NCBI GenBank assembly: GCA_025345505.1 | Contig: JANVCC010000270.1 | Coordinates: 4,229,929-4,293,928, forward strand | Direction of reading: 5' to 3' | Source: Todiramphus chloris collaris | Taxonomy: Eukaryota > Chordata > Aves > Coraciiformes > Alcedinidae | Length of the DNA: 64,000 nucleotides | Part shown: one piece after another, positions 52,001 through 64,000 of the stretch | How positions within the stretch are numbered: position 1 is the first letter of the stretch | Layout of the letters: every line of letters begins with the position of its first letter | Notes under the pieces: generated by a model | What the model was told of the DNA's origin: nothing | Seen by the model: the letters and a program-made list of their open reading frames with translations, nothing else | The model's database searches: none | Translations under genes and position numbers: made by a program

Positions 52001-53467
52001 TAGTCTGCAATAGCAAATGTTGCAATTAACAAACTGATTTCTTTGAAGTTAAAGATGATAACAGCATGGTATTGTTTGCTTACAGGCTCTGAAGCCTTTT
52101 CTCCTCCTTAATCCCTAAGCACATTGTGGGCTAGCATTTAAAATATTCCAGGACATTTTAAGAAGGTGTTACCTGTCAGCCATTTAAGAGTCCATGATAA
52201 GTTCAAGGTTATAAGAAAGAGAAAAATGTTTCAAGTTGACTCAGTAGAAATTCATTTAAAGAGAAGAATGTTCCTGGTATTCTGAGCAGGCTGAAATGTT
52301 CGAGGGAATTGAGGCTACTCAGCACTCTGTAAGGTCAGACCCAAATTTGTATACCTCACGTTCAGCTTGGCCAGCATGTCTGGTTTCATGCTTACGTTCT
52401 TCAGGAAAGTGAAATGGGAGTTTGGCATAAAAAAGATGTCCAGTGGGCAGATATTCCCCACCTTTCGTACGGCTGTTGCTTCAGCTGGGATTTAAGAGGA
52501 AGGGCAGTTTCTGTTGGCCCACCAGTAAACCTGAGTAGCCATCAGCCTGCCAGTCTCTCATTCTCATTTCATGCTGGAAAGTCAGCATGATTTGTTAGGG
52601 AAAAGTGGATTGGGAAACCCAGTTCTTTCCTGACTTTTACTTTCACCTCTTGTTTGTCTTTGATCTTCACCTCTTCGTGTTCCTGTTTCCTTACAAGTAA
52701 GGAGTTGATATTGAATATATTGAATATTGAACATTACTTGGGAAAGGGCTTTGGAATCAACACGTAAACAGAGCAGTACTGACCACAGGTCTTACCCTGG
52801 TGCGCTGCAGGAAATGGTCAGTCAGACTTTATGTGACAGGAGTAGGATGTTAGCTCCAATTCAGATTGAACTCCAGCACCTGGAGCCAGAGTAGAAGGGA
52901 TACGGTCACTGTGGCCACCACAGTGTGCTTCAGAATTGTGCCCTTGCCTTCCCTTCACATCAGTCAACATCTTCTTGTCCAAGGAACGCAAGTGATGAAT
53001 TCCCTCTGCCTTTCTACAGTCCTCAGCTACAACCTATACTGCTCCTTCCTCCCCCTCCCTTACTCCACTTTTTGCATTCAGGTGAGACATTTTCTCCTTG
53101 CTGCCTGCACGCCAGTGGAGAGGTCACACAAACACCAGGCTGACATGCTGTTCACTCTTGAGTAGCTGGTGCAGTTCTCACTAAGCCTTGAGACTGTTAT
53201 TTGCCACAGACCTTTAGTTCTCCATCCTAGCTGCCAGTATTTCTGCCCGTGTGCTGCCCTACCTCTCTCTAAAAAGTCTTGTACCTTAAATCTGATGTGT
53301 GCTCACTTCAAACCCATTAGTGTCTCGCTGGGCACAAAAATCTTTCTGTCCTCCTTTCTTCTCAAAAAGGGATGAAAGACCTCACCTAAAACCAGTGCAA
53401 GAAGCAACACAGTCTTCCATTGGGTTTTTTTCCTTTAGTTTATTTATTTGCTTTTCTTTCCCAACAG
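46080..53467 (+). other. PHACTR1: PHACTR1 intron
   Basis: I looked here for a small exon encoding the human-like EQRVPCSTSYHS segment and did not find one by eye. A possible alternative terminal exon is noted at 48345-48393 (see findings). A G/T-rich stretch occurs at 51545-51590 and TAATATTTGGTCTAA is repeated near 47015-47045. No mobile element is recognised. The acceptor tract TGCTTTTCTTTCCCAACAG is good. Confidence 0.85.
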
Positions 53468-53676
53468 CTCTGGTTTACACACAGGTGACAGTGTTACAAA
53501 AACAGGATCTGGGGGCCTTCCAGACATGAGACAAGTGCCAACTGTTGTGATCGAATGCGATGACAATAAAGAAAATGTGCCTCATGAAACCGACTACGAA
53601 GATTCTTCCTGCCTCTACACAAGACAGGAAGAGGAGGAAGAGGAAGATGAAGATGAGGATAACTCAATATTCACAA
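53468..53676 (+). CDS. PHACTR1: PHACTR1 coding exon: conserved [18 protein letters not shown] block and acidic tail
   Basis: A 209-bp exon encoding about 70 residues. It opens [19 protein letters not shown], then [31 protein letters not shown] and a run of about 13 Glu/Asp residues, ending NSIFT. It enters in phase 2 and leaves in phase 1 (donor CACAA|GTAAGA). It closely follows human PHACTR1, where the acidic run sits just before the C-terminal RPEL cluster. The Glu/Asp run is built from GAG, GAA and GAT codons and may vary in length. No catalytic motif; the acidic run is probably disordered. Confidence 0.97.
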
Positions 53677-54751
<1,075 letters not shown>

Positions 54752-56245
54752 TAGGAGACAAACATTTGTCTAACTCTTCCTTTTGGAAATACATGGTGGG
54801 ATGCAGTTTTTATGTCTGTAAACGTTTGAGATCTGTTTGTTCACAGTGTTCAAGGGGAGAAGCGATGGGGGGGGGAGGATAACACCCTAGACATTGTTTC
54901 TGCTGCAGTACAGCTTCCCATACAATGCCCTCATTCATTTTCCTGGCATATGCCATGGGATCTTTGGTTATGTGAAGGATTCAGTATGAACTATGTGGAT
55001 TTGCATGATTTCTGTGCACCACTGGGAAATGTTCGGCTTCGATCAGATTTTGGACTGCAGCTGCCTTTTGATAAGCTCTTAGTTTAGCCAAAGGGCAGAG
55101 GTATAACTTTCTCTTCTGAGTACATCTCCTAGGAGCTGCTGAGTCTTTTCATGATCCAAAATACTTAGAACCTTCAGTACTTGCTTTTGTTGGGCCTTCT
55201 TGGATAGATTTACCCTGTCTAGATGATGCCTCCTTCATCACAGTGTCACCAGCTGTTCTGGTTTTCTGTTGCATGGGGTACCTAGGAGTGGCCATTAAAT
55301 ATGGAAGATTTCTGTCAAGAATTAGTAAGCTGAGGTCAGATATAGCCATAATTTCTGTAATCAATTTAATACTGTTATGTTATGAACTCGGTGGTATGCA
55401 GAGCTCGTGAATGTTGTTAGCCTCCTTCCAGCGTGACAGAGAAAAACACAAGACCAGCCAGTTGTTGGGAATTTTCTTGTGAGTTTTCTTTTATTTTTTC
55501 CCCTGTGGGGAGGACAAAGGCAGAACACCATTTTGTGGAGACAGGAAGAATAGGAGCTTCTGGTAAATACCTCTTCCAGCATTTTATCTACTCTTCTTTT
55601 TTTTTCCACAATCTTTGTTTATTGGCTCTTTGGAATAAACTGCATCTTTCCAGTCTGCCTTCTTTGAAAATCTTTGTGCTGGATGTGCTTAGCCTACTCC
55701 AAGACCTATCCAGTTCTTCAGCATTCTTGTTGAAGGGTCTCAGCAGTGGTGCCCAAAGTGTTCACTACGGTTCTGCACTGCTGCTGGTACTGTGATTTTT
55801 TCAGTCCATACCTTGCTCTGCTGCAGCTGCACGTGGAGCTCTGGGTCCCAAAGAGCAGTACATGATAGCAAGGTGCCAGTGCTTAAATGATTCATTTTAA
55901 ACCCTTTTGAAGCATGTGAAAGAATTGGTATTTTTGTCTCTTAGCGAATCTTACTGTGCACTGCTTGACCTTGCAGTGATATTGAAGAGTATTTCCATGG
56001 TGTGGCCCATTTGCCTAAATTACTTGGGTGTCTCAGAAGTTTTACAGCTCCGTCTGCTGAAGGTAAATAGTGTCATTTGCAAACAATAACTCTGCACAGC
56101 TCACTGTGCCCCAGGTGGGTTTTATTATAAATATTTTATCTCTCACCTCTCCAAAACCTGCTTTTTCCCCATTAAAGAAGGTTTCTTCAGCATGTCTCTT
56201 TTTAACAAGGGAAACTAATTTTGGCAATGCACAGAACCCTTCCTG

Positions 56246-56322
56246 TATGTCATGGTTTAACCCCAGCTGGCAACTAAGCCCCACATAGCAACTCACTGTC
56301 CCCTTCCCCTTCTTCCTCCTAA
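56246..56322. mobile_element. Avian ERV LTR end fragment
   Basis: TGTCATGGTTTAACCCCAGC followed by TGGCAACTAAGCCCCACAT matches a widespread avian LTR terminus that I know from neoavian genomes. The similarity fades after about 75 bp, so only one end of the LTR is present. Confidence 0.65.
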
Positions 56323-58696
56323 ACCTTGACAGGTATCAACATTATTTTCAGCACAGATGCAAAAGAGAGCCCCATTACAGCTACTGTGAATTGACTCTGC
56401 CCCAGTCAGAACCAGCACGCTGTGTAAGCCCTGTATTCTCTGAATGTCATCCTTTGTTTCCCCAATTTCATCTCTTCTCATTCAGTCTGAGGGGTAATGC
56501 TTGATCTTGGCTCTTAATATAGCAATCACAAATAGTTCAGATAATTAAAACTCTGTATGTATGAGCTCAAAAACCAGCTGAGACACTTCTATTTCATTCC
56601 TGGTTTATACCAGTATAGCAGCATTGAAATTGGTAGAATTTCACAAGCCTTACTTGGAATAATATAGTTGCCAGTCTGACCTTTGAATTCACTAGTATTT
56701 ACAACTCAGTATCTCATCCTTTTGAGTAGTTAAAAACAATCAAGAAATAGGAGGAGAAAACAACTTTCCTCATCTCTAATATGCAAAAAGCTGCAGATAT
56801 TTCCGCAGCAAAAAGGAAGGTACCTGTCTTACCAGTGCTTTGTATCTGAATGTGATGTATCCGTGTGCACTGACTGATGAATATTAGCTTGAAATAGAGG
56901 CAATATTTCAGTTTGAACAGTATTTCTTTACTGCCCGGACTTCATTACCGAATCCATCCTTTGCCATTGATCAGTAAGTGTCACACAGTGATGCAAATGC
57001 CAAGGAAAATTAAAGTAGTGTGAAGCATTTATAGTCCTTGGAGAAGATGCTAGATGCAGACTATAATTGCAGCTGGCAATTTTGGATTTCAAAGGGATTT
57101 GTACTATTCCAACAATGGTCCCCTATGGTTGAAAATAGCCAGCCAATGAAATCACATGTGCTACTTACAGAAGTAAAAAATGCAGAATAAAAACTTCAGC
57201 AAATCGTTACCGTCTGTAACGGACCAATTAATTTCCACCGAGAGGCTGATTAGGATACTTCAGTATTTGTGCATAATCCTCACAGTATTTAGTCTGGAAG
57301 AGCTCATTAGCTGCCACATTTGGCAGATCAGAATTTAGTACTGTAAAGAGAACGTCAGTTTTGAAGACGCTTCTAGCCAGGCATATTGAGAGACTGCCCA
57401 TTGACATATTGTCTGGGACCAAAATCACCTTAGGTGTAGTTCCTCCAGCCTTACTAGAGTTGCACCAGGAATCCATTTGGCTCGGAACTGTTTGTTCAGA
57501 TCTTTGTTTAAATGTAGCTTTTAACTCCTGAACCTCCCGTTAGTCTCAGAATATTTATTATTGCCAGCTGGGAGAGAGATTCCAGAGCAGGCATCACCGT
57601 GTCTCCTCTTTCCCATGGTGGGGCAGTAGTGCCTTGACTTGGACCAGACCAGTTGTAAGGGTGACGCTGCCGAGACTGTAGCTTACAGCAGGATCTGGCC
57701 CATCACACACCTGAGGATTAAAATTAACACCTTTGTGCCAGCCATAAACACGTCACGTGAAGGTAGTGCCTTGCTGGTGTGTATCCTGTATCATGGCTCA
57801 GCATATGTTGATTGAAGCAAAACTGGAGCTTTTTGCCCCAGATGGCAGAATAGGTCCTAGCAAAGGCAGGAGACCCCCCATCACATGAATTCCAGCCACG
57901 TGGATAGACCACTGCACCACAGACTATTTCTGGGCAGTCTTTACACAGCAATTACAGCAACTAATCAGATTAGAAGACTTCCTCCTCTAACCAAACCAGA
58001 ATGGACGGCTCCAAAATGTGATCCCTCCTATGAAATGAGCAAAAACAGTGAATTAAGATGCAGAACTTCCAGCTCATAACCACACGTGACTTGGGGATAG
58101 GGGATGGATGCTGGAGGCCATGTTCTTGGCTGCTAAAAACCCTCACAACTCCATTAACTTCTACTCTGAAATGCAGACCACCTGCATGAAATAAATCTTT
58201 AAGTGGGTATGGTTTTAATTTTTTTTCTCCTGCCTGCTCAGCTTCTCCCAAGTTCCTCCTCCATTTCATCCCTCTGGTGCCTGCACGGCTTCACTGTTGC
58301 GTAAGCACGTGTGACTGTAAGACAGAAAAGGGACAGGCAGAGGGAAAAGACAGAGTTCTGCCTTCTCTCTGTCTCTGGCTGTGTTGGACAGAGGCTTTCT
58401 AAAGCACTCACGTCTTTTTTGAGTCTCTTAACCCCCCAGCTCTAGTGAAGGTGCTCATTAGTGATTAGATACAGGAGTATTAGGCCAAGGGCAAGGTCCT
58501 GCACTTGGGTTGGGACAATCCCAAGCACAAACACGGGCTGGGGGATGAGTGGATTGAGAGCAGCCCTGTGGAGAAGGACTTGGGAGTGTTGGTGGGTGAG
58601 AAACTGAGGGAGGAGCCAGCAATGTGCACTTGCATCCCAGAAGGCAAATCACATCCTGGGCAGCGTGACCAGGAGGTGAGGGAGGAGCTTCTCCCC

Positions 58697-58802
58697 CTCT
58701 ACTCTACTCTACTCTACTCTACTCTACTCTACTCTACTCTACTNNNNNNNNNNCTCTACTCTACTCTACTCTACTCTACTCTACTCTACTCTACTCTACT
58801 CT
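58697..58802. repeat. (CTCTA)n microsatellite
   Basis: Perfect CTCTA units: about 9 copies to the left and 10 to the right of a 10-N gap. True copy number is unknown because of the gap. Confidence 0.97.
58744..58753. other. Assembly gap (10 N)
   Basis: Ten N bases inside the CTCTA array. The round length suggests a placeholder, so the real missing length may be larger. Confidence 0.99.
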
Positions 58803-59877
58803 CATGAGACCTCATCTGAATTACTGTGTTCAGCTCTGGGGCACCCAGCTGCCCTGCTCAGACCTTTGTGATGGGCATCCCACTGCTCGATGGGATCCTC
58901 TGATGCGTCGGTATATATGTTCTGCTGACTTTAAAGCAGTGACTTGATGGGAAGTTCCTCTGTCAGATGTGGAGCCCTGCTCTGCCTTGGGTTTTGTACA
59001 GCCCTGGATTTATTCACTGCAGCACCTTATGGGGTGCTGGTCTTACACCCAAGTGGGAAATCTTGATCTGAAGCAATATAAATAATACATTGCAAGTATC
59101 GTGAGGCAAAGGATAGGGAGTATGAAAATAGATCAGAGACACTGGCCATGTGCATATGGCTGTAAATACGAGAGATACAGGCGTGCACTCCCTGCTAGAG
59201 GTGTTTCTAGTCCTGTCAGTGCTTTGGAAATAGTTCCGAGGTGTCTGTGACTGGGAAATGCAGCATGAAAAGGCATAAATCTTTGTTATGGAGTGGCAGG
59301 TTTGACAGACGATGGTCACCTACTACCTCAGTCAGAAGGGTAATCTACTCTACACGGTCCCTGATCAATACTACGGCTTCCTCAGCTGTACTCAAAAATA
59401 CCACCTAGAAACAGAAATCCTGTGCTGAAATGAACTTATAAAAAATTGCCATTGATTTTTAAAAGGTCACGAGGCTGCTGGGAGGTTCTCGGACATGTTC
59501 AAATCAAGTGCTGGTTGTCCGTGTGTCCCTCTGCACGACAGAGTACTCGTGAGACAGAGCAGCAGGGGATGTTTGTAAACACGAGGAGAGATGTGAAGCA
59601 GAAAGATGAGTAGAAAAGTTGGACCATTTAGGAAAAGCATTGTGACTTGGGCATCACCACGAAGGTGCCAGGGGCATTACCAGCGCTGGGGAAGGGTGGG
59701 TCTGCAAGGCTGGCATGGCGTTAACATGCAGAGCAGTTCCTTCCGAGGCCTGAGGGGACAGAGTAGCCCGAAGTGATTGTTTTTATTCACTAAAAAGTTT
59801 GGCTGTGAGGAGACTGAGCTTTTTGAGATCATTAATGATTTAAACAACGCTTGCAGTCCCATTGTGGGGAGGGTTTA

Positions 59878-60345
59878 TTCGGCCGGAGGACGACGGCAAG
59901 ATGGCCCCTGTTGAGTGCATCCAAACCTCCTGGTTTTTTGTGCCCTCCCCATCACCCAGCCGTTTTGGGATAAAAAGAACGGGCAGACAGCAGGATTAGG
60001 CTTTGTTCACAGACCTCGTTTTGTTGGGTAACGTGAAATAATTTCTTCCTAATTACCTCTGACGTCCGCAATTCTCACACTTATTGTTCGCTTCCGCTAG
60101 CGAGAGAAAAGCAAGCGCCTAAAGCAAGAGCTCATCCCTGCCCGCAGCCCGCCCGTGCCCACCCGTCGGGAGGCTGCCTCTGCCCATGGCGGGTGCTGGG
60201 GATAAATCACACGGAAAATGGGATTGTAGTAAACAAGCTCATCTAAATCCTGGATTAGAGGGGACGATGCGGCGGCGCGAGATGCATGAATGGGAACGAC
60301 CGAAAAAAAGCCGCAAAGGGCTGAGCCTGGATTTTAGCCGCGCTG
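59878..60345. promoter_or_regulatory. CpG-rich block inside the last intron (possible CpG island)
   Basis: About 30 CpG in roughly 470 bp, for example CGGCCGGAGGACGACGGCAA and GATGCGGCGGCGCGAGATGC, against a CpG-poor intron. No TATA box or splice donor defines a first exon. It could be an intragenic promoter (sense or antisense), an enhancer, or simply GC-rich DNA. Confidence 0.35.
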
Positions 60346-60353
60346 GTACCTAG
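60186..60353 (+). other. Small open reading frame in the CpG-rich block (55 codons, unproven)
   Basis: An ATG in a good start context (GCCCATGGCG) opens a 55-codon frame ending at TAG 60351. It starts MAGAGDKSHGKWD and has a basic middle part (MRRREMHEWERPKKSRKG). I recognise no homologue. Basic residues are expected in GC-rich DNA by chance, so coding status is doubtful. Confidence 0.15.
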
Positions 60354-60401
60354 GGAAAATGGGGGGTTTTTTTTCCTTCTTTTTAGTTTAGCTTGGTGAG
60401 G

Positions 60402-60439
60402 AAGCAGCACATTTGTGAGAAAGCTGCACATTTGTGAGA
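60402..60439. repeat. 19-bp tandem duplication
   Basis: AAGCAGCACATTTGTGAGA is followed directly by AAGCTGCACATTTGTGAGA, differing at one base. Confidence 0.95.
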
Positions 60440-63400
60440 AAGCCCAAGGGAACGATCTAAATTGCCCTTAGCGTCAGGAGGAAAGCAGCTAAAGCAGGTG
60501 ATTATCTATGGGTGACAAGCTGAAACCAAGTTATTATTACACATCTGGGCTCAACCGTCAGGAATAAATACTCTGAGCAGAGCTGAACGGGGTTCTGTGC
60601 AAGGGGACGGAGGGGAGATGGGCTCTCAGGGCCCTTGTCAGCCCTTGTTTCTGTGGCTGATCTCCTGGCCAGCTCTGTTGTGCTGAAAGGAGCGGTGGCT
60701 TTGTCAGTTAAGACGCTCTGGGAAAGCTGCGTCTTCCACGGGCTTTCTGACCTCAGGCAAGCCACGTGTGCACATACACCTATATTTATATTTAAGGTAG
60801 ATCGAGGGTCTCCAAATGTACATATGTGCCTTGGAAAATTCCACTAATTGACAAACTCTCATTGACAGCAAAGTTTGTGCAGCTCCACAAAAGCACCCAG
60901 ATAACAGGATCTCTTTCGACATCTAACTCCGTGTTTCAGCAGGACAAGGATCCTCCGTTCTGAGCACAGTTTGGACTTGTCTCTTTACATTAGGAATGTT
61001 CATAGCTGATCTCATTATTCATCACAGAAAAAGACAAGTCTAACATCAGAAATGATGCTATTACTGTTGTTTTGATATGAATTTCAACAATCAACGGCAT
61101 GAGTTCGCTTCATCTGGGTAATTTGCAATGACAAAAGGTCAACGGAGCAATCAAGGGAAAGGGGAGGTGACAGTGGGTAATGTCACTGCAAAACACGTCG
61201 CCTCTACGTGCCCCCGCGTTTGCGGGATGAGCAGCGTCCTTACCCTGTGACCTGGATGGGCCCTGGCACTGCCATCTCTCCTCTGCCCTAGCTCCAGCCT
61301 GGGATGGAATGAGCCTCTGCCACCACCAGTTTCACTCAGCTGGGGCCAGCAGATGCTTTTCTGTCTGAAAGCAAACCCTCGCGCAGTGCGTGTAGTGTGT
61401 CCTTGGGGAGATGTGTCTCTCCGTGTTAGAAGGTGGGGCTCCAAATGTGCAGAGACAATTCATTTTTATTGCTCTAAAGGAGGAGGAACGTTGTGCTGCG
61501 GAGAGGATTGCTCTTAATGGTAGGCGGCAGGCAGCGGGAAGCAGCGTTTGAGGGCAAGGTCTCCTCGGAGGCACCCGTGCGGCCAGTGCTGAAATGGAAA
61601 GTTCATTTCAATCGGAAATGTCACCAGCCCAGGAAGGTATTTGTTATTCCTGGGGTCTCAGCGCTCTCGTGGAAGCGGCACGAGTCACTCCGCGCTGCCG
61701 TCGCAACGTCCCTTCCTCCCGTCCTCTCCCTGCAGAAGCCAGAGCAGAACACGTTACGGGCTGAGGCTTTCCCTCCGTGCTCCCCCCCTTCAGCACCCTG
61801 ACAGTGTCTGTATTTAAGGTCTCACTCGGGCTGTCAGCACAAGCCAAGACAAACACATTTAGTCTGCTCTTCCTCTGCAGTTTCAGTGGGGTGTGGTACC
61901 CTTCATTTTCAGCCCCGAATTGATTGCGGTGTTGCTTTTAGTTGTCAAAGCATCGTCAGCTTTCACCTCAGAGGAAGCCACGTTCCTCTGCTGGGCAAAG
62001 TAATTCATGGCGATAGAATGCAAGCTTGTGGCAGCAATGAAATAACATATGTCGGTAATAGAAATAGTCTTTTATCTCTCCAGTAAACAGGAATCCATGT
62101 GGAGTGCACACAGTGAGTGAAAGAATGACAAATATTAATACAAGCAGGTGAAGTGAGCACAAGCAAGGAAGCTGCTGATTCAAAATACATTCTGGCTTTA
62201 AAAGAACACAGCAAAGGTGGTGTGTTTGGGTTTCTTTTGCTGATGAACACTGACAAATTTAGGGCAGCTCCATTAAGATCTAGCTCATAAACTTCCACCT
62301 TGAGAAAACCAATCTAACCGTAAATCCTCGTGCTTTGTGTCTGCTGATCGTGGGGAGTTAATCACAAGTACAACAGTTGCTCAGCTTGAATGACCTCATA
62401 ATTTCCGTAAAGGAAACAAATCAGATGGCAGTACAAGTAGATAAAAGAAGCAGACTGGCAGGAATAAATTTCACTTCATAGGCTGGTGATTGTAAAATGG
62501 AGAAATTGCTTTTTGAGCAGAATATTTAACCTCTCTCAGAAGTTGCAGTTCACATTTGGTGTATTACGGCCCGTTTGCCAGCGCACGTGCAGGAGATTAA
62601 CGTGGGTAATCCTTGTAAAGGAGTCAAACACATCAAACCAATTTTTTATCCTGTCTCCAGTCAGCTTTTAAATATAGATGTGCTCATATATTGCGCTGTG
62701 GCTATTACAGTGAGCGCGAGCAGGACTGCTAGGGAAGTCTGCCTTGTGTGCATGGTCATGTATCTGCACCCAGAAACACAGGAGTTTCTTGTTTTATTAT
62801 ACGTGAGTAAACAGAGGTGAGTTTTTGAAGAGTTGGCCTTGTAGCAAATAGGATTTGATGGTTTATATGTTTGCTTTATAAAGGACTAAATGTCTTTTGG
62901 ATAAATATACCAAGAAAGCAAATACACTTACCACTACAACAAATACCATCACATAAAGCTGGAATTGTGTGTGTTTTCCCTAAGATCCTCCTTAACACGA
63001 GGATCATTTAGTGATACCCAGGGCCTTTTCTCACACACATGCAGAAAAGTTACAACCAATCTTTTGGAGGCGAGCGTGGATGAGAATTTTGCTCGCATAT
63101 CCGTGCTGTGCTGTGCTGGCACAGACAGGCCAGGTCACAAGCTCTGACAAATGCCTGTCTGTGACATGAAGACCGTAAAAGTCTCTAGCTCACTTCACTT
63201 CCAAGAGAGTATGGGGTGAGCCCTTGTAACCAAACTCTTTGTGCTCCAGTCCATGGAAAAAATTGCCAGGAATTCCCTTTCTAAACAGGAACATCTCACA
63301 GGCACTCTGTATTCACAGGGAAATCAACTCCAGACACCCAGTTTCCCTCAACAAGCATTTCTCTTATCCCTGCACCCCCCCAGCCCCTCAGTAAAAACAC

Positions 63401-64000
63401 AAACCAAAAATAAATCCAGAGTCCAAGTTTCACTTCCACAGGTTTTTCAAATTCCTTGCACCCTTGTAGAACTCTTCTCTCCTTTTCTAACTACCTGAAG
63501 CAGAACCTTAAGATCTGCCTTCCAAACTCTCTATCTCAGCGGGTCCAGAGACAACAAACAGTTATAGTTGTGTGTTAATTTGGTGAACTGAGAGCTTGCT
63601 CCTCTCAGAAACATCTCCAACAGGCTGCAGTGGTGCTGCCTTGTCTCTAGCTAACAGCCATGCTCTCCAGTCCTGCAGCAGGGTCCTGATGGCTCTAGGA
63701 AGAAAACCGGATGGAAGCGTCTCTTTGAGATGCATTTTGCCAAGAGCACTTGCTCAGCAGAGTTTGAAGAGTTGGCAGAGCGTGGTGGCTCTGAGACATC
63801 TTTTTCCCCTTCTTTACTCTGACCGTATCAACTCTCTTCAGCCTCTGCCCGAATGCCAGCTACATAAACTGTTCAGACCAGTCAGAAGCTCAAAAAACAA
63901 TCTCCAGTTTAAGTCTTTCTTTAGAGGATAAGCAATTGCAAAAATGAGGATTTTAAGAACACCCTCATTGGAAACATCACAGGGAAGATGTCTACAACAC

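Larger units (their letters stand above)
58478..58852 (+). mobile_element. CR1 LINE fragment interrupted by a pentanucleotide microsatellite
   Basis: AGGCCAAGGGCAAGGTCCTG near 58481, GAGAAGGACTTGGGAGTGTT near 58571 and CATGAGACCTCATCTGAATT near 58803 follow the order of avian CR1. In the usual CR1 sequence a CCCCTCTACTCTGCTCTCGTGAGAC-like stretch joins the two halves; here that spot holds the (CTCTA)n array. The open frame across it is LINE plus repeat, not a host gene. Confidence 0.88.

Noticed and set aside
53020..53081. Segment with a good acceptor (TTTCTACAG) and donor (CAG|GTGAGA) before the acidic exon
   Set aside because: It is 62 bases long, so inclusion between exons 46079 and 53468 would shift the frame. 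It also does not match the human residues expected there.
58505..58807. 100-residue frame with a Leu/Tyr/Ser/Thr repeat
   Set aside because: It is CR1 sequence plus the CTCTA array and runs through the N gap.

Overview
The window is a 64 kb internal slice of one animal gene on the + strand: PHACTR1 (phosphatase and actin regulator 1). I recognise it from six coding exons whose translations match the family in order and reading phase. They lie at 29859-29939 (N-terminal RPEL motif), 35314-35499, 36523-36729 (a proline-rich cassette), 45749-46079, 53468-53676 (acidic tail) and 54594-54750 (first RPEL of the C-terminal cluster). All six have AG acceptors and GT donors, and the phases join without a break. 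The start codon, the upstream basic region, the last two RPEL motifs and the PP1-binding C terminus are not seen here and must lie outside the window. Everything else is intron.

The organism is very probably a bird. Introns carry CR1 LINE pieces with the avian 3' end (tandem ATTCTA-type tail), avian-type retroviral LTR fragments, and one much older CR1-like LINE resembling those of turtles and crocodiles. No SINEs were recognised. The LTR types suggest a neoavian or passerine species, but this is inference.

Layout. 1-29858 is a large intron with an inverted pair of about 0.75 kb LTRs (5815-7880), a decayed LINE of about 2 kb (18985-20960), a head-to-head CR1 pair (27444-28580) and a short CpG-rich patch (28735-29060). 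29859-36729 holds three exons, each phase 1 at both ends. 36730-45748 is an intron with a probable LTR, a CR1 piece and a phase-matched candidate 60-nt exon. 45749-54750 holds three more exons. 54751-64000 is an intron with a CR1 disrupted by a (CTCTA)n microsatellite and a 10-N assembly gap, followed by a CpG-rich block (59878-60345).

How the parts work: exons 29859 and 54594 encode G-actin-binding RPEL modules. The exons between encode a proline-rich and acidic, probably disordered linker, whose length would depend on whether cassette 36523-36729 (69 residues) is used. I found no operon-like or defence-like system. The points most worth testing concern alternative splicing, possible internal promoters and the repeat structures.
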